Shown in pieces: positions 1-8,407 of a DNA stretch of 64,000 nt (its first letter is position 1; each line of letters opens with the position of its first letter). The notes beneath the pieces are model-generated. The model saw nothing but the letters and a program-made list of their open reading frames with translations, had not been told where the DNA came from and ran no database searches. The DNA comes from Sulfuricaulis sp040901545 (GTDB taxonomy: Bacteria > Pseudomonadota > Gammaproteobacteria > Acidiferrobacterales > Sulfurifustaceae), in contig NZ_JBBDYL010000038.1 of the NCBI RefSeq assembly GCF_040901545.1, positions 1-64,000 of the forward strand. The letters run 5' to 3'. The translations under genes were made by a program, and so were the position numbers.

Positions 1-130
1 TTTAGCGGCATTTGTATCGCGCCCGCAAGCTGAAGCTCAAATCGGCGCCAATCGAAACAAAAAATATACTACCGACATCATCGTGTCAACATGAAAAATG
101 TTTCTCACAAAAGGAGGTGGTGGGCTTAAT

Positions 131-640
131 TTATTTTAGATTGGTGATTAACCCGCCAACAAGAGCGAAAAACAGTGATACGAGTCCATTTATTAAAGCT
201 AGGATTCCACGTGCTCTAGCAAAATCGTCGTGCCTTTGTTGCCAGTTCGCTGCGAGCTTAAGGCCTAGCCATCCTCCCATAAGACCGCCAACGTACGGCA
301 GACTGGCTGTGCCGGCGATTCCAATAATTGCGGTGAAAATGAAACGCTCTATGAACCCGGTTAAGCAGCTTGGTACGTTTGGCTGCTTTTTCTTCTTATC
401 TTTCTTTTCCTGATTTTCCTTTTTCAACCCCGGCTCGTACTTTTCAAGCATCAAATTAAGAAGAAACGTAAAAATCCCACCACCGTGGACAGATAGGAGA
501 AGGCCGAGAAGAAAATAATCAGATCTAGTATCGGCGAGAATAACATTCACACCAGAGCTGGCAAAATATGCCAATACAGCAAAGATGATCGCTGTAGCTA
601 TACAGAACAATACTTCACGACAAGAATCTTCAACTTTCAT
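131..640 (-). CDS. hypothetical multi-pass membrane protein
   Basis: I do not recognise the family. The 169-residue product has hydrophobic stretches near residues 10–33, 43–63, 95–120 and 143–166. A strongly basic, Lys-rich cytoplasmic-type loop (EKKDKKKKQ) lies between the second and third. This suggests a small four-helix inner-membrane protein with both ends on the same side. It is clearly more AT-rich than the neighbouring biosynthetic genes, and the upstream region is AT-rich with a TATAAT-like box on the minus strand at 699–704. It is isolated from purF by a repeat-filled spacer. The composition and orphan position suggest a recent arrival. Function unknown. Confidence 0.6.
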   Translation of the reverse strand: MKVEDSCREVLFCIATAIIFAVLAYFASSGVNVILADTRSDYFLLGLLLSVHGGGIFTFLLNLMLEKYEPGLKKENQEKKDKKKKQPNVPSCLTGFIERFIFTAIIGIAGTASLPYVGGLMGGWLGLKLAANWQQRHDDFARARGILALINGLVSLFFALVGGLITNLK

Positions 641-973
641 AAATCAAAGATAAGCGTAAAAAAACATTCTTTGGCAGTGAATAATTATTTTATCCACAAT
701 TATATGAGCATACTGATAAATTAATTGGGAAGCCAGAAATCATTACTAGCTAATACACCTTTGTGCCCCTTAAGATAATTGTCAACTGGCACTTCAAATG
801 TTTTTATGAAACCCCGTATGGCGCGCCCGAGCATCGCAGCCGGAACCGGGGTTGTCGCGCGCCTCGTGTTCGAGCCCGGGGCGCGCTGTATAGCGCCCGG
901 CGAGTTGGGGCGCGCGCCGGTTCCGGCGAGAAGCGCGGGGAAGATGTCGCGCCATCCGGGCGGCATTTTCTTT

Positions 974-1009
974 GGTGACTTTCTTTTGGCCGAACAAAAG
1001 AAAGTCACC
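974..1009. repeat. 15-bp perfect inverted repeat (GGTGACTTTCTTTTG)
   Basis: The left arm GGTGACTTTCTTTTG (974–988) and right arm CAAAAGAAAGTCACC (995–1009) are perfect reverse complements around a six-base loop. No T-run follows, so it is not a standard terminator. Similar arms recur in intergenic DNA of many proteobacteria as part of a dispersed repeat, by recollection only. The GC-rich block just upstream (about 800–970) probably belongs to the same element. Confidence 0.75.
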
Positions 1010-1086
1010 CAGGGTGCAGGGGTGGAGCCACCCGCAATTATCCTTTGAGATCGCGCGCAATACGCGCGATACCATTCAAAACCTGG

Positions 1087-1106
1087 ATTCCGGCCTTCGC
1101 CGGAAT
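1087..1106. repeat. REP-like palindrome, copy 1
   Basis: ATTCCGGC–CTTC–GCCGGAAT forms a perfect 8-bp stem with a tetraloop, preceded by CCTGG and followed by GAC. The second copy at 1206–1225 has the same flanks and compensating changes in the stem. This is the common 'CCTGGATTCCGG…' type of extragenic palindrome. Confidence 0.75.
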
Positions 1107-1167
1107 GACGGTGCTCTCGTGGGTCAGCCACCCACAATTACACACGGCCGCAGGCCGTACAAAAAAC

Positions 1168-1190
1168 AAAGCCGCCCGAAAGGCGGCTTT
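1168..1190 (-). terminator. Rho-independent terminator downstream of purF
   Basis: The stem AAAGCCGCC/GGCGGCTTT (9 bp, loop CGAAA) is followed on the minus strand by TTTGTTTTTTG. It lies about 40 bp past the purF stop codon and closes the truA–purF gene run. The plus-strand side is followed only by TAATTT, so termination is expected mainly for minus-strand transcripts. Confidence 0.75.
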
Positions 1191-1205
1191 TAATTTAATA
1201 CCTGG

Positions 1206-1225
1206 ACCCCGGCTTTCGCCGGGGT
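1206..1225. repeat. REP-like palindrome, copy 2
   Basis: ACCCCGGC–TTTC–GCCGGGGT is a perfect 8-bp stem with a tetraloop. It is in the same orientation and has the same flanks (CCTGG before, GAC after) as copy 1. The AT base pairs of copy 1 are replaced by GC pairs on both arms, so the hairpin is preserved. Confidence 0.75.
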
Positions 1226-1231
1226 GACATC

Positions 1232-2761
1232 TCATCTCGGAAACGTCAACACTTCCGCTGTCACCAGTTCAATATCATTGAGTCCATTCACACGGCGGCT
1301 GTTTTTCGCGAAATCGTTGCGTTCATTCTCGATGCGATCGAGATAGGCCTGATCCACGTCGCCGGTGATGTACTCGCCGTTGAAGCAGGAGCAATCGAAG
1401 CTCTGGATCTTGGGATTGCCCTCACGCGCGGCCTCGATCAGGTCTTCAAGGTCCTGGTAGATGAGCCGGTCGGCGCCGATGGCCGTGGCGATCTCGTCCT
1501 CGGTGCGACCGTGGCCGATCAGTTCCCGACGCGACGGCATATCGATGCCATAGACGTTAGGGAAACGTACCGGCGGCGCGGCCGAGGCGAAATACACCTT
1601 GCGGGCGCCGGCTTCGCGCGCCATCTGGATGATCTGATTCGAAGTCGTGCCACGCACGATGGAATCGTCCACCAGCAGCACGTTCTTGCGACGAAACTCG
1701 ACATCGATCGCGTTCAGCTTCTGGCGCACCGATTTCTTGCGCGCCGCCTGGCCGGGCATGATGAAGGTCCGGCCGATATAACGGTTCTTGATAAATCCCT
1801 CGCGGTACGGGAGGTCGAGCTTGTAGGCCATTTGCAAGGCCGCGGTGCGCGACGTATCGGGAATCGGGATCACCACGTCGATGTCCACGTCCGGCCATTC
1901 GCGCTTGATCTTGCTCGCGAGCCGTTCACCCATCCGCAGCCGCGTCTTGTGCACGTAAATCCCGTCCATCACCGAGTCGGGACGAGCCAAGTACACGAAT
2001 TCGAAGATGCACGGGGCGTGTATCGGCTTCTCGGCACACTGCTGGCTGTGCACCTGCCCGTTCAAGTCCACCACGATGCACTCACCCGGCGCGACATCGC
2101 GCACCAAGTCAAAACCCAACACATCGAGCGCGACCGATTCCGAGGCGAACATGTATTCCGTTCCCTGATCGGTGTCGCGCTTGCCAAACACCAGGGGACG
2201 AATGCCGTACGGATCGCGGAACGCGAGTATGCCGAAACTCGTGACCAGCATGGTCACGGCATAGGCGCCGCGGCAGCGGCGATGCACGGACGAGACGGTG
2301 CGGAAAATGTGATCGGGGGCCAAACGCAGTTTGGCGACCGCCTGCAGCTCGTGCGCGAAGACATTGAGCAGAATCTCGGAATCCGAATCGGTGTTGATAT
2401 GCCGCAGGTCATCCCGGAACAGTTCATTTTTGAGTTGTTCGGAGTTGGTGAGATTACCGTTATGCGTCAGCGCCAGTCCGAAAGGCGAATTTACGTAGAA
2501 CGGCTGGGCTTCGGCGGGAGAGTCGCAACCTGCCGTCGGGTAGCGCACATGACCGATACCCATGTTGCCGGTGAGACCGAGCATGTGGCGTTCCTGGAAC
2601 ACATCGCGCACATAGCCGTTGTCCTTGCGCAGGTGCACGCGCTCATCGTCGCAGGTGAGAATTCCGGCGGCATCCTGGCCGCGGTGCTGCAGCACCAGCA
2701 GTCCGTCGTACACCGACTGGTTCACAGGGCCTTTGCCGATGATGCCGATGATGCCACACAT
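1232..2761 (-). CDS. purF: amidophosphoribosyltransferase
   Basis: Catalyses the first committed step of purine synthesis: PRPP plus glutamine to phosphoribosylamine, in the cytoplasm. The product starts MCGIIGI, so removal of Met exposes Cys as the N-terminal nucleophile of the class II glutamine amidotransferase domain (about residues 2–230). The phosphoribosyltransferase domain follows and carries the PRPP signature VLLVDDSIVRGTT at residues 361–373. The length of 509 is normal. The start has a GGAG Shine-Dalgarno 7 bases upstream, half of which lies inside one arm of a 20-bp inverted repeat. It is the last gene of the trpF–purF run, after cvpA as in Escherichia coli, but separated from cvpA by 231 bp instead of being tightly coupled. 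Confidence 0.97.
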   Translation of the reverse strand: MCGIIGIIGKGPVNQSVYDGLLVLQHRGQDAAGILTCDDERVHLRKDNGYVRDVFQERHMLGLTGNMGIGHVRYPTAGCDSPAEAQPFYVNSPFGLALTHNGNLTNSEQLKNELFRDDLRHINTDSDSEILLNVFAHELQAVAKLRLAPDHIFRTVSSVHRRCRGAYAVTMLVTSFGILAFRDPYGIRPLVFGKRDTDQGTEYMFASESVALDVLGFDLVRDVAPGECIVVDLNGQVHSQQCAEKPIHAPCIFEFVYLARPDSVMDGIYVHKTRLRMGERLASKIKREWPDVDIDVVIPIPDTSRTAALQMAYKLDLPYREGFIKNRYIGRTFIMPGQAARKKSVRQKLNAIDVEFRRKNVLLVDDSIVRGTTSNQIIQMAREAGARKVYFASAAPPVRFPNVYGIDMPSRRELIGHGRTEDEIATAIGADRLIYQDLEDLIEAAREGNPKIQSFDCSCFNGEYITGDVDQAYLDRIENERNDFAKNSRRVNGLNDIELVTAEVLTFPR

Positions 2762-2772
2762 GGGGATAATCT

Positions 2773-2873
2773 CCGGGATTATTGAGGCGGCACGTGTCGT
2801 GCCTGACTTGCGGGGAGCGGGGTTGCGCTCAACCTTGAAACCGCCGACATGCCTGCCGCCTCAATAATCCCGG
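2773..2873. promoter_or_regulatory. 20-bp perfect inverted repeat upstream of purF
   Basis: The arms CCGGGATTATTGAGGCGGCA (2773–2792) and its exact reverse complement (2854–2873) enclose a 61-base loop in the cvpA–purF spacer. In the minus-strand mRNA the start-proximal arm ends with the GG of the purF Shine-Dalgarno GGAG. A folded stem could therefore partly hide the ribosome binding site. It does not look like a PurR operator. It could also be two oppositely oriented copies of a short repeat. Regulation is inference only. Confidence 0.55.
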
Positions 2874-2992
2874 ATATTCTTGCGGCCTTTTCATTGACCC
2901 GGCGCATACCGCTCTGGGGCAGAATCAATAATGCTTTCGGTGTCGGTTTGGCCGCTTTCAAGGTGATTAAGTGAGGGCTATAAAGTCCAATT

Positions 2993-3487
2993 TTAGCCGT
3001 AGCGGATGTGGCGGGCAATATCGCTGGGGATATAGCTGCTCACATACACCGCCGCGCGTTCGAAAAACGGGGTAAAGGCGGCTCCATACCACCAGGATCG
3101 TTGCGGAATGGAGGTCAATCCGGCAACCAGGAAGACGATGATCACGATCACGGCGCCACGGACGACGCCCACCAGCCCGCCCAGTGCCATGTTGGCGAAA
3201 CGCAAGATCCGCTTGGGCGGGATGATTTTATGAATCAGCCATGACGCGACCATACCTAGGGCGAAAATCACGACAAAAATCAGCACGAAAGCGAGCACAT
3301 GACGCAAGACCGGCTCATCCAAAAATCCGGAAAAGAACGTGGACAGCGATCCGGCAAAGAGCCAGGCAATTACAAATGCCAATATCCACGTCAGGGTGGA
3401 AATCACTTCCCGCACGAAGCCGTGCCACGCCCCGATCAGGGTGGCGACCAGCAGCGTGATCAATATCGACAAATCAAACAGGTTCAT
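2993..3487 (-). CDS. cvpA: CvpA family membrane protein
   Basis: CvpA is an inner-membrane protein needed for colicin V export in E. coli and implicated in envelope homeostasis; its molecular activity is not established. The 164-residue product has four hydrophobic segments (about 5–25, 28–50, 62–85 and 100–122), as in the family, and the typical N-terminal stretch NLFDLSILITLL. It follows dedD after six bases and precedes purF, the standard gammaproteobacterial order. Confidence 0.93.
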   Translation of the reverse strand: MNLFDLSILITLLVATLIGAWHGFVREVISTLTWILAFVIAWLFAGSLSTFFSGFLDEPVLRHVLAFVLIFVVIFALGMVASWLIHKIIPPKRILRFANMALGGLVGVVRGAVIVIIVFLVAGLTSIPQRSWWYGAAFTPFFERAAVYVSSYIPSDIARHIRYG

Positions 3488-3493
3488 GCGCCG

Positions 3494-4123
3494 TCATGGA
3501 TAGGTTTTTACCACCGCCTTGACGCCCGTCTCTTTGCGAATTTTCGCCATGGACTGGCTCGCCTGCTCCTTGTCCTGAAACGGGCCAACACGTAATCGCA
3601 GCGCTTTTTTTCCCGCCACGGTCGTCGTTTCCGTCAGAACCGTGTGGCCCTGTTTTTTGAGTTTGTCTCGCAGGCGGACGGCATTTTCAATATGGGTAAA
3701 CGTGCCAACCTGAACGATCCAGCCTTTCGTGATGTTCTCCGCCAGAGTGGATGTCGGGTTTGGCTTTTCCGGTGCTGGGAGTGGTCGGGACTGAGTCGCA
3801 GGTGCTTCAGTTTTGGGCTCGATTTTCGTAGCGCTTGTTGACGTTGCCGCAATCGCTGGCGTAGTCGTCTGGGTATTCGGGACACCTTCGGTCACAGCGC
3901 GTGGTGCTTCGGGCGTGACCGGTGACACGATAACCCTGGTGTCAGCACTATTGCCTTGCGGGAGTGAATTGCTGCGCGCTTTTAGTTCCGGAGGCGGTTC
4001 ACTTTCATTCAACACCATGGGCACGAAAATCACCACGAGCGACACCAGGATGATTGCGCCGACGATGCGGTATTTGGGATTAACTTCGTAACCGGCGTCG
4101 TCTCTTTCCGCCATGACCATCAC
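3494..4123 (-). CDS. dedD: SPOR-domain protein, DedD-like
   Basis: DedD is a bitopic inner-membrane protein that binds septal peptidoglycan denuded of stem peptides and helps FtsN-type activation of constriction. The product has a short cytoplasmic tail, one membrane segment (IVGAIILVSLVVIFVPMVL, about residues 21–39) and a Pro/Thr/Ala-rich periplasmic linker. The C-terminal SPOR domain (about 130–209) includes WIVQVGTF and LRVGPF. The ATG overlaps the folC stop (ATGA), so the two are translationally coupled. Another in-frame ATG lies three codons downstream. Confidence 0.92.
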   Translation of the reverse strand: MMVMAERDDAGYEVNPKYRIVGAIILVSLVVIFVPMVLNESEPPPELKARSNSLPQGNSADTRVIVSPVTPEAPRAVTEGVPNTQTTTPAIAATSTSATKIEPKTEAPATQSRPLPAPEKPNPTSTLAENITKGWIVQVGTFTHIENAVRLRDKLKKQGHTVLTETTTVAGKKALRLRVGPFQDKEQASQSMAKIRKETGVKAVVKTYP

Positions 4124-5439
4124 ACCTTCCTTGAGGCGGCCAGTATATCACCGACGGTATAAAATGAGCCAAAAACGACGATGCGATCCGACTCGGTCGC
4201 ATCGCGGCAAGCGGCGCCATAGGCTTGAAGCACGTCGTCATATCCACGACTGGGCGCCGTCGCGCCAGCCGCGCTCAGCGCTTCCATCAATTCCGCCGCG
4301 GTTGCGCCACGCGGCACATGAAGTGTTACCGGATACCAGTGATCCACCGCGCCGGCCATGGCACTCGCCACGGATACAATATCCTTGTCCTTCAGCATTC
4401 CGAAGACGGCAAACGTCCGGCCCATAACCGGCTGTTGTCGCAGAGTTGCCGCTAGCGAACGCGCCGCTTGGGGATTGTGCGCCACATCCAGCACTCGTAT
4501 CGGACGTCCGGGAAGGACTTGAAACCTGCCGGGCATCACCGCGGAGAGCAGACCATCACGGACATCCGCCTGCGTGACGGGAAACCGGCCGCCGATGGCC
4601 TCAAGCGCCATGAGCACCGCGGCCGCGTTGAACAATTGATAATCACCGCGCAAAGCCGGGTACGGCAGCCCGACGCGAAAGCGCTGATCAGCCAAACCTA
4701 AGCTGTCTTCTCCCACGGCATGCGTGCGTCCTGGCGAGATGTAGCGCCAGTTCCATTCCGTCGCCGTGCGCTCGATAAAGAAATCACGGTTGATCTGTAA
4801 TAGTTGTGCGCCAATTCGCGCTGCCTCCTCGGCAATTATCCTTGGCGGGTCGGGGTCGCTACAAATCGCCGGACGGCCGCGGCGGAAGACGCCGGCCTTC
4901 TCGCGGCCAATGGCCTCGCGGGTATGGCCAAGCCAGGAGGTATGATCGATGTCCACGGAAGTCACAATCGCCGCATCGGCGTCGATGGCATTCACCGCGT
5001 CGAGGCGGCCACCCATGCCGACCTCAAGCACGGCGATATCAATGGCCCCGGCATGGAACAGGTCAAATGCTGCAATGGTCCCGTATTCAAAGTAAGTCAG
5101 TTGTATCGGACCACGCGCCGCTTCAATGCGCTCGAACGCAGCGCATAATTCATCGTCCGTGACAGGGATGCCGTTGATGCGTATGCGCTCGTTATAAGTG
5201 ATCAAATGGGGGGAGGTATAGGCGCCGACCTGGTATCCCGCCCGGCGGAGTATGGCTTCTCCCATGCCGGTAGCCGATCCCTTGCCATTGGTACCGGATA
5301 TCGTGATGGCGGCAAATCGCGGACGGCGCAGTCGCATGTTGTCGAGCACGGCGTGCACCCGCTCGAGCCCCAGCTCGATCGAGCGTGGATGCAGCTTCTC
5401 AATCCAAGTTAGCCAGTCGAAAAGGGTTCTGGTTTTCAG
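4120..5439 (-). CDS. folC: bifunctional folylpolyglutamate synthase/dihydrofolate synthase; start unresolved
   Basis: Adds glutamate to dihydropteroate and to folates in the cytoplasm. The Mur-ligase-type P-loop SGTNGKGS, a YTSPHL stretch soon after it and a C-terminal ligase domain are present. The first conventional start is GTG at 5358, but family-typical N-terminal sequence continues upstream in the same frame (DWLTWIEKLHP, then IELGLERV). That frame stays open back to the accD stop TAA at 5455–5457, and it contains no ATG, GTG or TTG. The coordinates here use the nearest plausible alternative, CTG at 5439. No clear Shine-Dalgarno precedes it. Initiation could be at a non-standard codon, coupled to accD termination, or a start codon could have been lost by mutation or sequencing error. 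Confidence 0.88.
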   Translation of the reverse strand: MKTRTLFDWLTWIEKLHPRSIELGLERVHAVLDNMRLRRPRFAAITISGTNGKGSATGMGEAILRRAGYQVGAYTSPHLITYNERIRINGIPVTDDELCAAFERIEAARGPIQLTYFEYGTIAAFDLFHAGAIDIAVLEVGMGGRLDAVNAIDADAAIVTSVDIDHTSWLGHTREAIGREKAGVFRRGRPAICSDPDPPRIIAEEAARIGAQLLQINRDFFIERTATEWNWRYISPGRTHAVGEDSLGLADQRFRVGLPYPALRGDYQLFNAAAVLMALEAIGGRFPVTQADVRDGLLSAVMPGRFQVLPGRPIRVLDVAHNPQAARSLAATLRQQPVMGRTFAVFGMLKDKDIVSVASAMAGAVDHWYPVTLHVPRGATAAELMEALSAAGATAPSRGYDDVLQAYGAACRDATESDRIVVFGSFYTVGDILAASRKV

Positions 5440-5454
5440 GCGAGTGAATCGGGT

Positions 5455-6369
5455 TTAAGGAGAATTCGAGATTCCGGATTCCATATCCGGGTGCTTGCGC
5501 GCGGCGCTGTCTGGCTTTTCCCGGCGTAGAAGCAGCGCCAGAATATCGGCAATTTTATCGCGCATTTCGCGCCGGTCGATGATCAGGTCAATCGCCCCAT
5601 GTTCCAGCAGAAATTCCGAACGCTGAAAACCCTCGGGCAGTTTCTCGCGCACGGTCTGCTCGATCACGCGCGGACCGGCAAAACCGATGAGCGCCCGCGG
5701 CTCCGCCGCCACGATGTCTCCCAGCATGGCCAGACTCGCTGACACACCACCCATGGTCGGGTCAGTCAGTACGGAGATGTAAGGGATCCCTGCCTCCCCC
5801 AACTGCGTCAACGCGGCGCTGGTCTTTGACATTTGCAGCAAGGATAACAAGGCTTCCTGCATCCGCGCCCCGCCGCTGGCCGAGAAACACACCATGGGTA
5901 TTTTCTTCTCAAGTGCGGCATTAACACCGCGCACGAAACGCTCTCCTACCACCGCCCCCATGGATCCGCCCATGAAACCGAACTCGAAGGCAGCCGCGAC
6001 CAGCGGCATTTCCTTCAGCGCGCCTTCCATGACCACGAGTGCGTCGCGCTCGCCGGTGGTCTGCTGCGCTTCAGCCAGCCGGTCACGGTATTTTCTGGTG
6101 TCTTTGAACTTGAGCGGATCAACCGGAAACAGCCCTGCCGCGATTTCCACGCGTGGTTCCGGATCAAGAAAAATATCCAGCCGGCGGCGCGCAGAAATAC
6201 GCATGTGATACCCGCACTTGGGGCAAACATCGAGATTGCTTTCGATCTCGGCGTTGTACAGCACCGTGCCGCAGCCGGAACACTTTTTCCACAAACCTTC
6301 GGGCACCGAGGCTTTCTTGATGCCCTTGCTCTTGATCTTGGGCGGGACCAGCTTGTCAAACCAGCTCAT
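5455..6369 (-). CDS. accD: acetyl-CoA carboxylase carboxyltransferase subunit beta
   Basis: With AccA it forms the carboxyltransferase that makes malonyl-CoA from carboxybiotin-BCCP and acetyl-CoA. The N-terminal zinc ribbon is intact (CSGCGTVLYN, then CPKCGYH). The crotonase-fold core includes SASGGARMQE and PTMGGVSAS. The length of 304 is normal. The start overlaps the trpA stop (ATGA). Downstream, folC continues in the same reading frame after the accD stop. accD next to folC and dedD is the usual gammaproteobacterial context. Confidence 0.97.
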   Translation of the reverse strand: MSWFDKLVPPKIKSKGIKKASVPEGLWKKCSGCGTVLYNAEIESNLDVCPKCGYHMRISARRRLDIFLDPEPRVEIAAGLFPVDPLKFKDTRKYRDRLAEAQQTTGERDALVVMEGALKEMPLVAAAFEFGFMGGSMGAVVGERFVRGVNAALEKKIPMVCFSASGGARMQEALLSLLQMSKTSAALTQLGEAGIPYISVLTDPTMGGVSASLAMLGDIVAAEPRALIGFAGPRVIEQTVREKLPEGFQRSEFLLEHGAIDLIIDRREMRDKIADILALLLRREKPDSAARKHPDMESGISNSP

Positions 6370-7208
6370 CGGCTCGGTCCCGTGGCGGATGACGGCGCGC
6401 CCGTGACCCGGTCCATCGCCGCGCGCAGGCGTGCGATAAAGGCCGGTATCTCGGTCAGGATTTTGTCCGGATTTGCCACCATGTCTTCCATGCGTTTGAC
6501 CACGGCACTGCCCACGATAACGGCATCGGCGAATTCAGCAACTTGTGCCGCCGCTTCGGGGCTGCTGATCCCGAATCCCACGCCCAGCGGCAGGCGGGTC
6601 TGGCGCCGTATTTCCTTAAGTTTGGCAGCGACCTCGCGCGGATCAAGGTGCGCCGCGCCCGTAACACCACGCAGCGATACATAATAGATAAATCCGCTGG
6701 CAGCGCGGGCGATGCGTTTGATGCGCTCGGCGGAACTGGTGGGTGCCAGCAGAAAAATGGCATCGAGCCCATGTTTTTTCAGTGGGGTATGCAGGCGAGC
6801 GGCTTCTTCCGGCGGCAGGTCCACGACGAGCACACCATCCACTTTGGCTGCCGCGGCCTCGCTGGCAAAACGGTCATATCCCATCACTTCGACGGGATTG
6901 AGATAACCCATCAATACCACCGGTGTGGTTTGATCTTTTTCGCGAAACTCGCGCACCATGGCGATAACTTGCCGGAGGCTGATCTTGTGCCGGAGCGCCC
7001 GTTCAGCGGCGCGCTGGATTACCGGGCCGTCGGCCATGGGATCGGAAAACGGCACACCCAGCTCGAGAATATCCGCCCCGCTCTTTACCAAAGCGTGCAT
7101 CAGCCGCACCGTTATCCAAGGCTCTGGATCGCCCGCCGTGATGTAAGGAATCAGCGCTCGTCGACCCTGTTGTTTCAATGTCTCGAATGTTTGAGTAATC
7201 CGCGACAT
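6366..7208 (-). CDS. trpA: tryptophan synthase alpha chain
   Basis: Cleaves indole-3-glycerol phosphate to indole and glyceraldehyde 3-phosphate, and channels indole to TrpB. The catalytic pair is visible: Glu49 in DILELGVPFSDP and Asp60 in MADGP, the same numbering as the Salmonella enzyme. A phosphate-binding GSAVV is near the C-terminus. It overlaps trpB by one base (TAATG) and accD by four, so the three are translationally coupled. Confidence 0.97.
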   Translation of the reverse strand: MSRITQTFETLKQQGRRALIPYITAGDPEPWITVRLMHALVKSGADILELGVPFSDPMADGPVIQRAAERALRHKISLRQVIAMVREFREKDQTTPVVLMGYLNPVEVMGYDRFASEAAAAKVDGVLVVDLPPEEAARLHTPLKKHGLDAIFLLAPTSSAERIKRIARAASGFIYYVSLRGVTGAAHLDPREVAAKLKEIRRQTRLPLGVGFGISSPEAAAQVAEFADAVIVGSAVVKRMEDMVANPDKILTEIPAFIARLRAAMDRVTGAPSSATGPSR

Positions 7209-8407
7209 TAAAATTTGATTCCTTCGAGATTGGCCACGGTGTGAATGTCTTTATCGCCACGACCGGAGAGGTTGATCACGATGATTTTTTTTCCCCCCAG
7301 CCGGGGAGCAAGTTTCCGGGCATAAGCCAGCGCATGGCTCGATTCGAGCGCCGGCATGATGCCCTCCGTGCGCGTCAGCTCGTGGAACGATGCCAGCGCT
7401 TCCTGGTCGGTAATGGAAACGTATTGCACGCGCCCGATTTCCTTGAGATACGCATGTTCCGGCCCCACGCCGGGGTAATCGAGTCCGGCGGAGATCGAGT
7501 GGGTTTCCACGATTTGCCCGTCTTCGGTTTCCAGCAAGTAAGTGCGATTGCCGTGCAACACGCCGGGTTTGCCGGTGCACAGTGTCGCGGCGTGACGCCC
7601 GGTTTCCAGACCCTCGCCGGCCGCTTCGACGCCGTACATCGCCACGCGCTTGTCCTTGAGAAAAGGATAAAACAGTCCAATGGCGTTGGAACCCCCGCCT
7701 ACGCACGCGACCAGCGCATCCGGAAGCCGCTTGGCCTGCTTCCTGATTTGCGCGCGGGTTTCACGGCCGATCACAGACTGGAAATCGCGCACCAGCATCG
7801 GGTATGGATGCGGGCCGGCGACGGTGCCGATGATATAAAACGTGTCGTCGACATTGGTCACCCAATCGCGCATGGCTTCATTCAGCGCGTCCTTGAGCGT
7901 CTTCGAGCCGGATTCGACCGGCACGACCTCCGCACCCAGCAACCGCATGCGATAGACATTAATCGACTGGCGCCTCATGTCTTCCGTGCCCATGTACACC
8001 ACGCATGACATGCCGAAACGCGCGGCCACGGTCGCAGTGGCCACGCCATGCTGGCCGGCTCCGGTCTCGGCGATAACGCGTTTCTTTCCCATATGACGCG
8101 CAAGCAGCGCCTGACCGATCGTGTTATTGATCTTGTGGGCGCCGGTGTGATTCAAATCCTCGCGCTTAAGGTAAATTTGGGCGCCGCCCCAGTTCTCGGT
8201 CAGACGTGGCGCAAAATACAACGGGCTCGGACGTCCGGCATACTGGCGCAGGTCCTCGGCGAATTCCTGTTGAAATTTTTTATCCTTGCGCAGGCGTTCG
8301 TAGGCTTCACGCAATTCCTTGAGCGGCTGCATCAGTGTTTCGGCCACGAAAATCCCGCCGTATTCACCGAAGTGGCCGCGCTTGTCCGGCAGATCGTAGG
8401 CGCTCAT
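7208..8407 (-). CDS. trpB: tryptophan synthase beta chain
   Basis: PLP enzyme that joins indole and serine to give tryptophan. The PLP lysine is Lys92 in HTGAHKINN. The glycine loop CVGGGSNAIG that binds the cofactor phosphate and the ETGAGQHG segment are intact. The length of 399 is typical of TrpB1. It overlaps trpF upstream (ATGA) and trpA downstream. No leader-peptide attenuator is visible upstream of trpF, so regulation is probably not by classical trp attenuation at this locus. Confidence 0.97.
   Translation of the reverse strand: MSAYDLPDKRGHFGEYGGIFVAETLMQPLKELREAYERLRKDKKFQQEFAEDLRQYAGRPSPLYFAPRLTENWGGAQIYLKREDLNHTGAHKINNTIGQALLARHMGKKRVIAETGAGQHGVATATVAARFGMSCVVYMGTEDMRRQSINVYRMRLLGAEVVPVESGSKTLKDALNEAMRDWVTNVDDTFYIIGTVAGPHPYPMLVRDFQSVIGRETRAQIRKQAKRLPDALVACVGGGSNAIGLFYPFLKDKRVAMYGVEAAGEGLETGRHAATLCTGKPGVLHGNRTYLLETEDGQIVETHSISAGLDYPGVGPEHAYLKEIGRVQYVSITDQEALASFHELTRTEGIMPALESSHALAYARKLAPRLGGKKIIVINLSGRGDKDIHTVANLEGIKF

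Larger units (their letters stand above)
641..1231. other. intergenic spacer rich in repeats
   Basis: No credible gene lies here; the readable frames have repeat-like composition. The left end (641–720) is AT-rich and holds one perfect DnaA-box sequence (TTATCCACA, 690–698) and the putative -10 of the neighbouring membrane-protein gene. From about 790 the composition jumps to very GC-rich. That part holds a 15-bp perfect inverted repeat, two REP-like hairpins and the terminator that serves purF. I see no origin-like cluster of DnaA boxes. Confidence 0.6.

Noticed and set aside
690..698. Perfect DnaA box (TTATCCACA) as part of an origin
   Set aside because: Only a single box, no cluster, no AT-rich 13-mers and no dnaA or gidA neighbours.
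869..900. GTTCGAGCCCGGGG as a tRNA T-arm
   Set aside because: No matching acceptor, anticodon or D arms can be folded around it.
721..1137. 138-codon minus-strand frame ending near 721
   Set aside because: Its product reads through REP palindromes (HSGEGRNPGF) and the 15-bp inverted repeat; typical of frames created by extragenic repeats, with no domain or ribosome site.
1511..2785. 424-codon plus-strand frame opposite purF
   Set aside because: It is the complement of a highly conserved gene; His/Arg-rich composition typical of antisense frames in GC-rich DNA.
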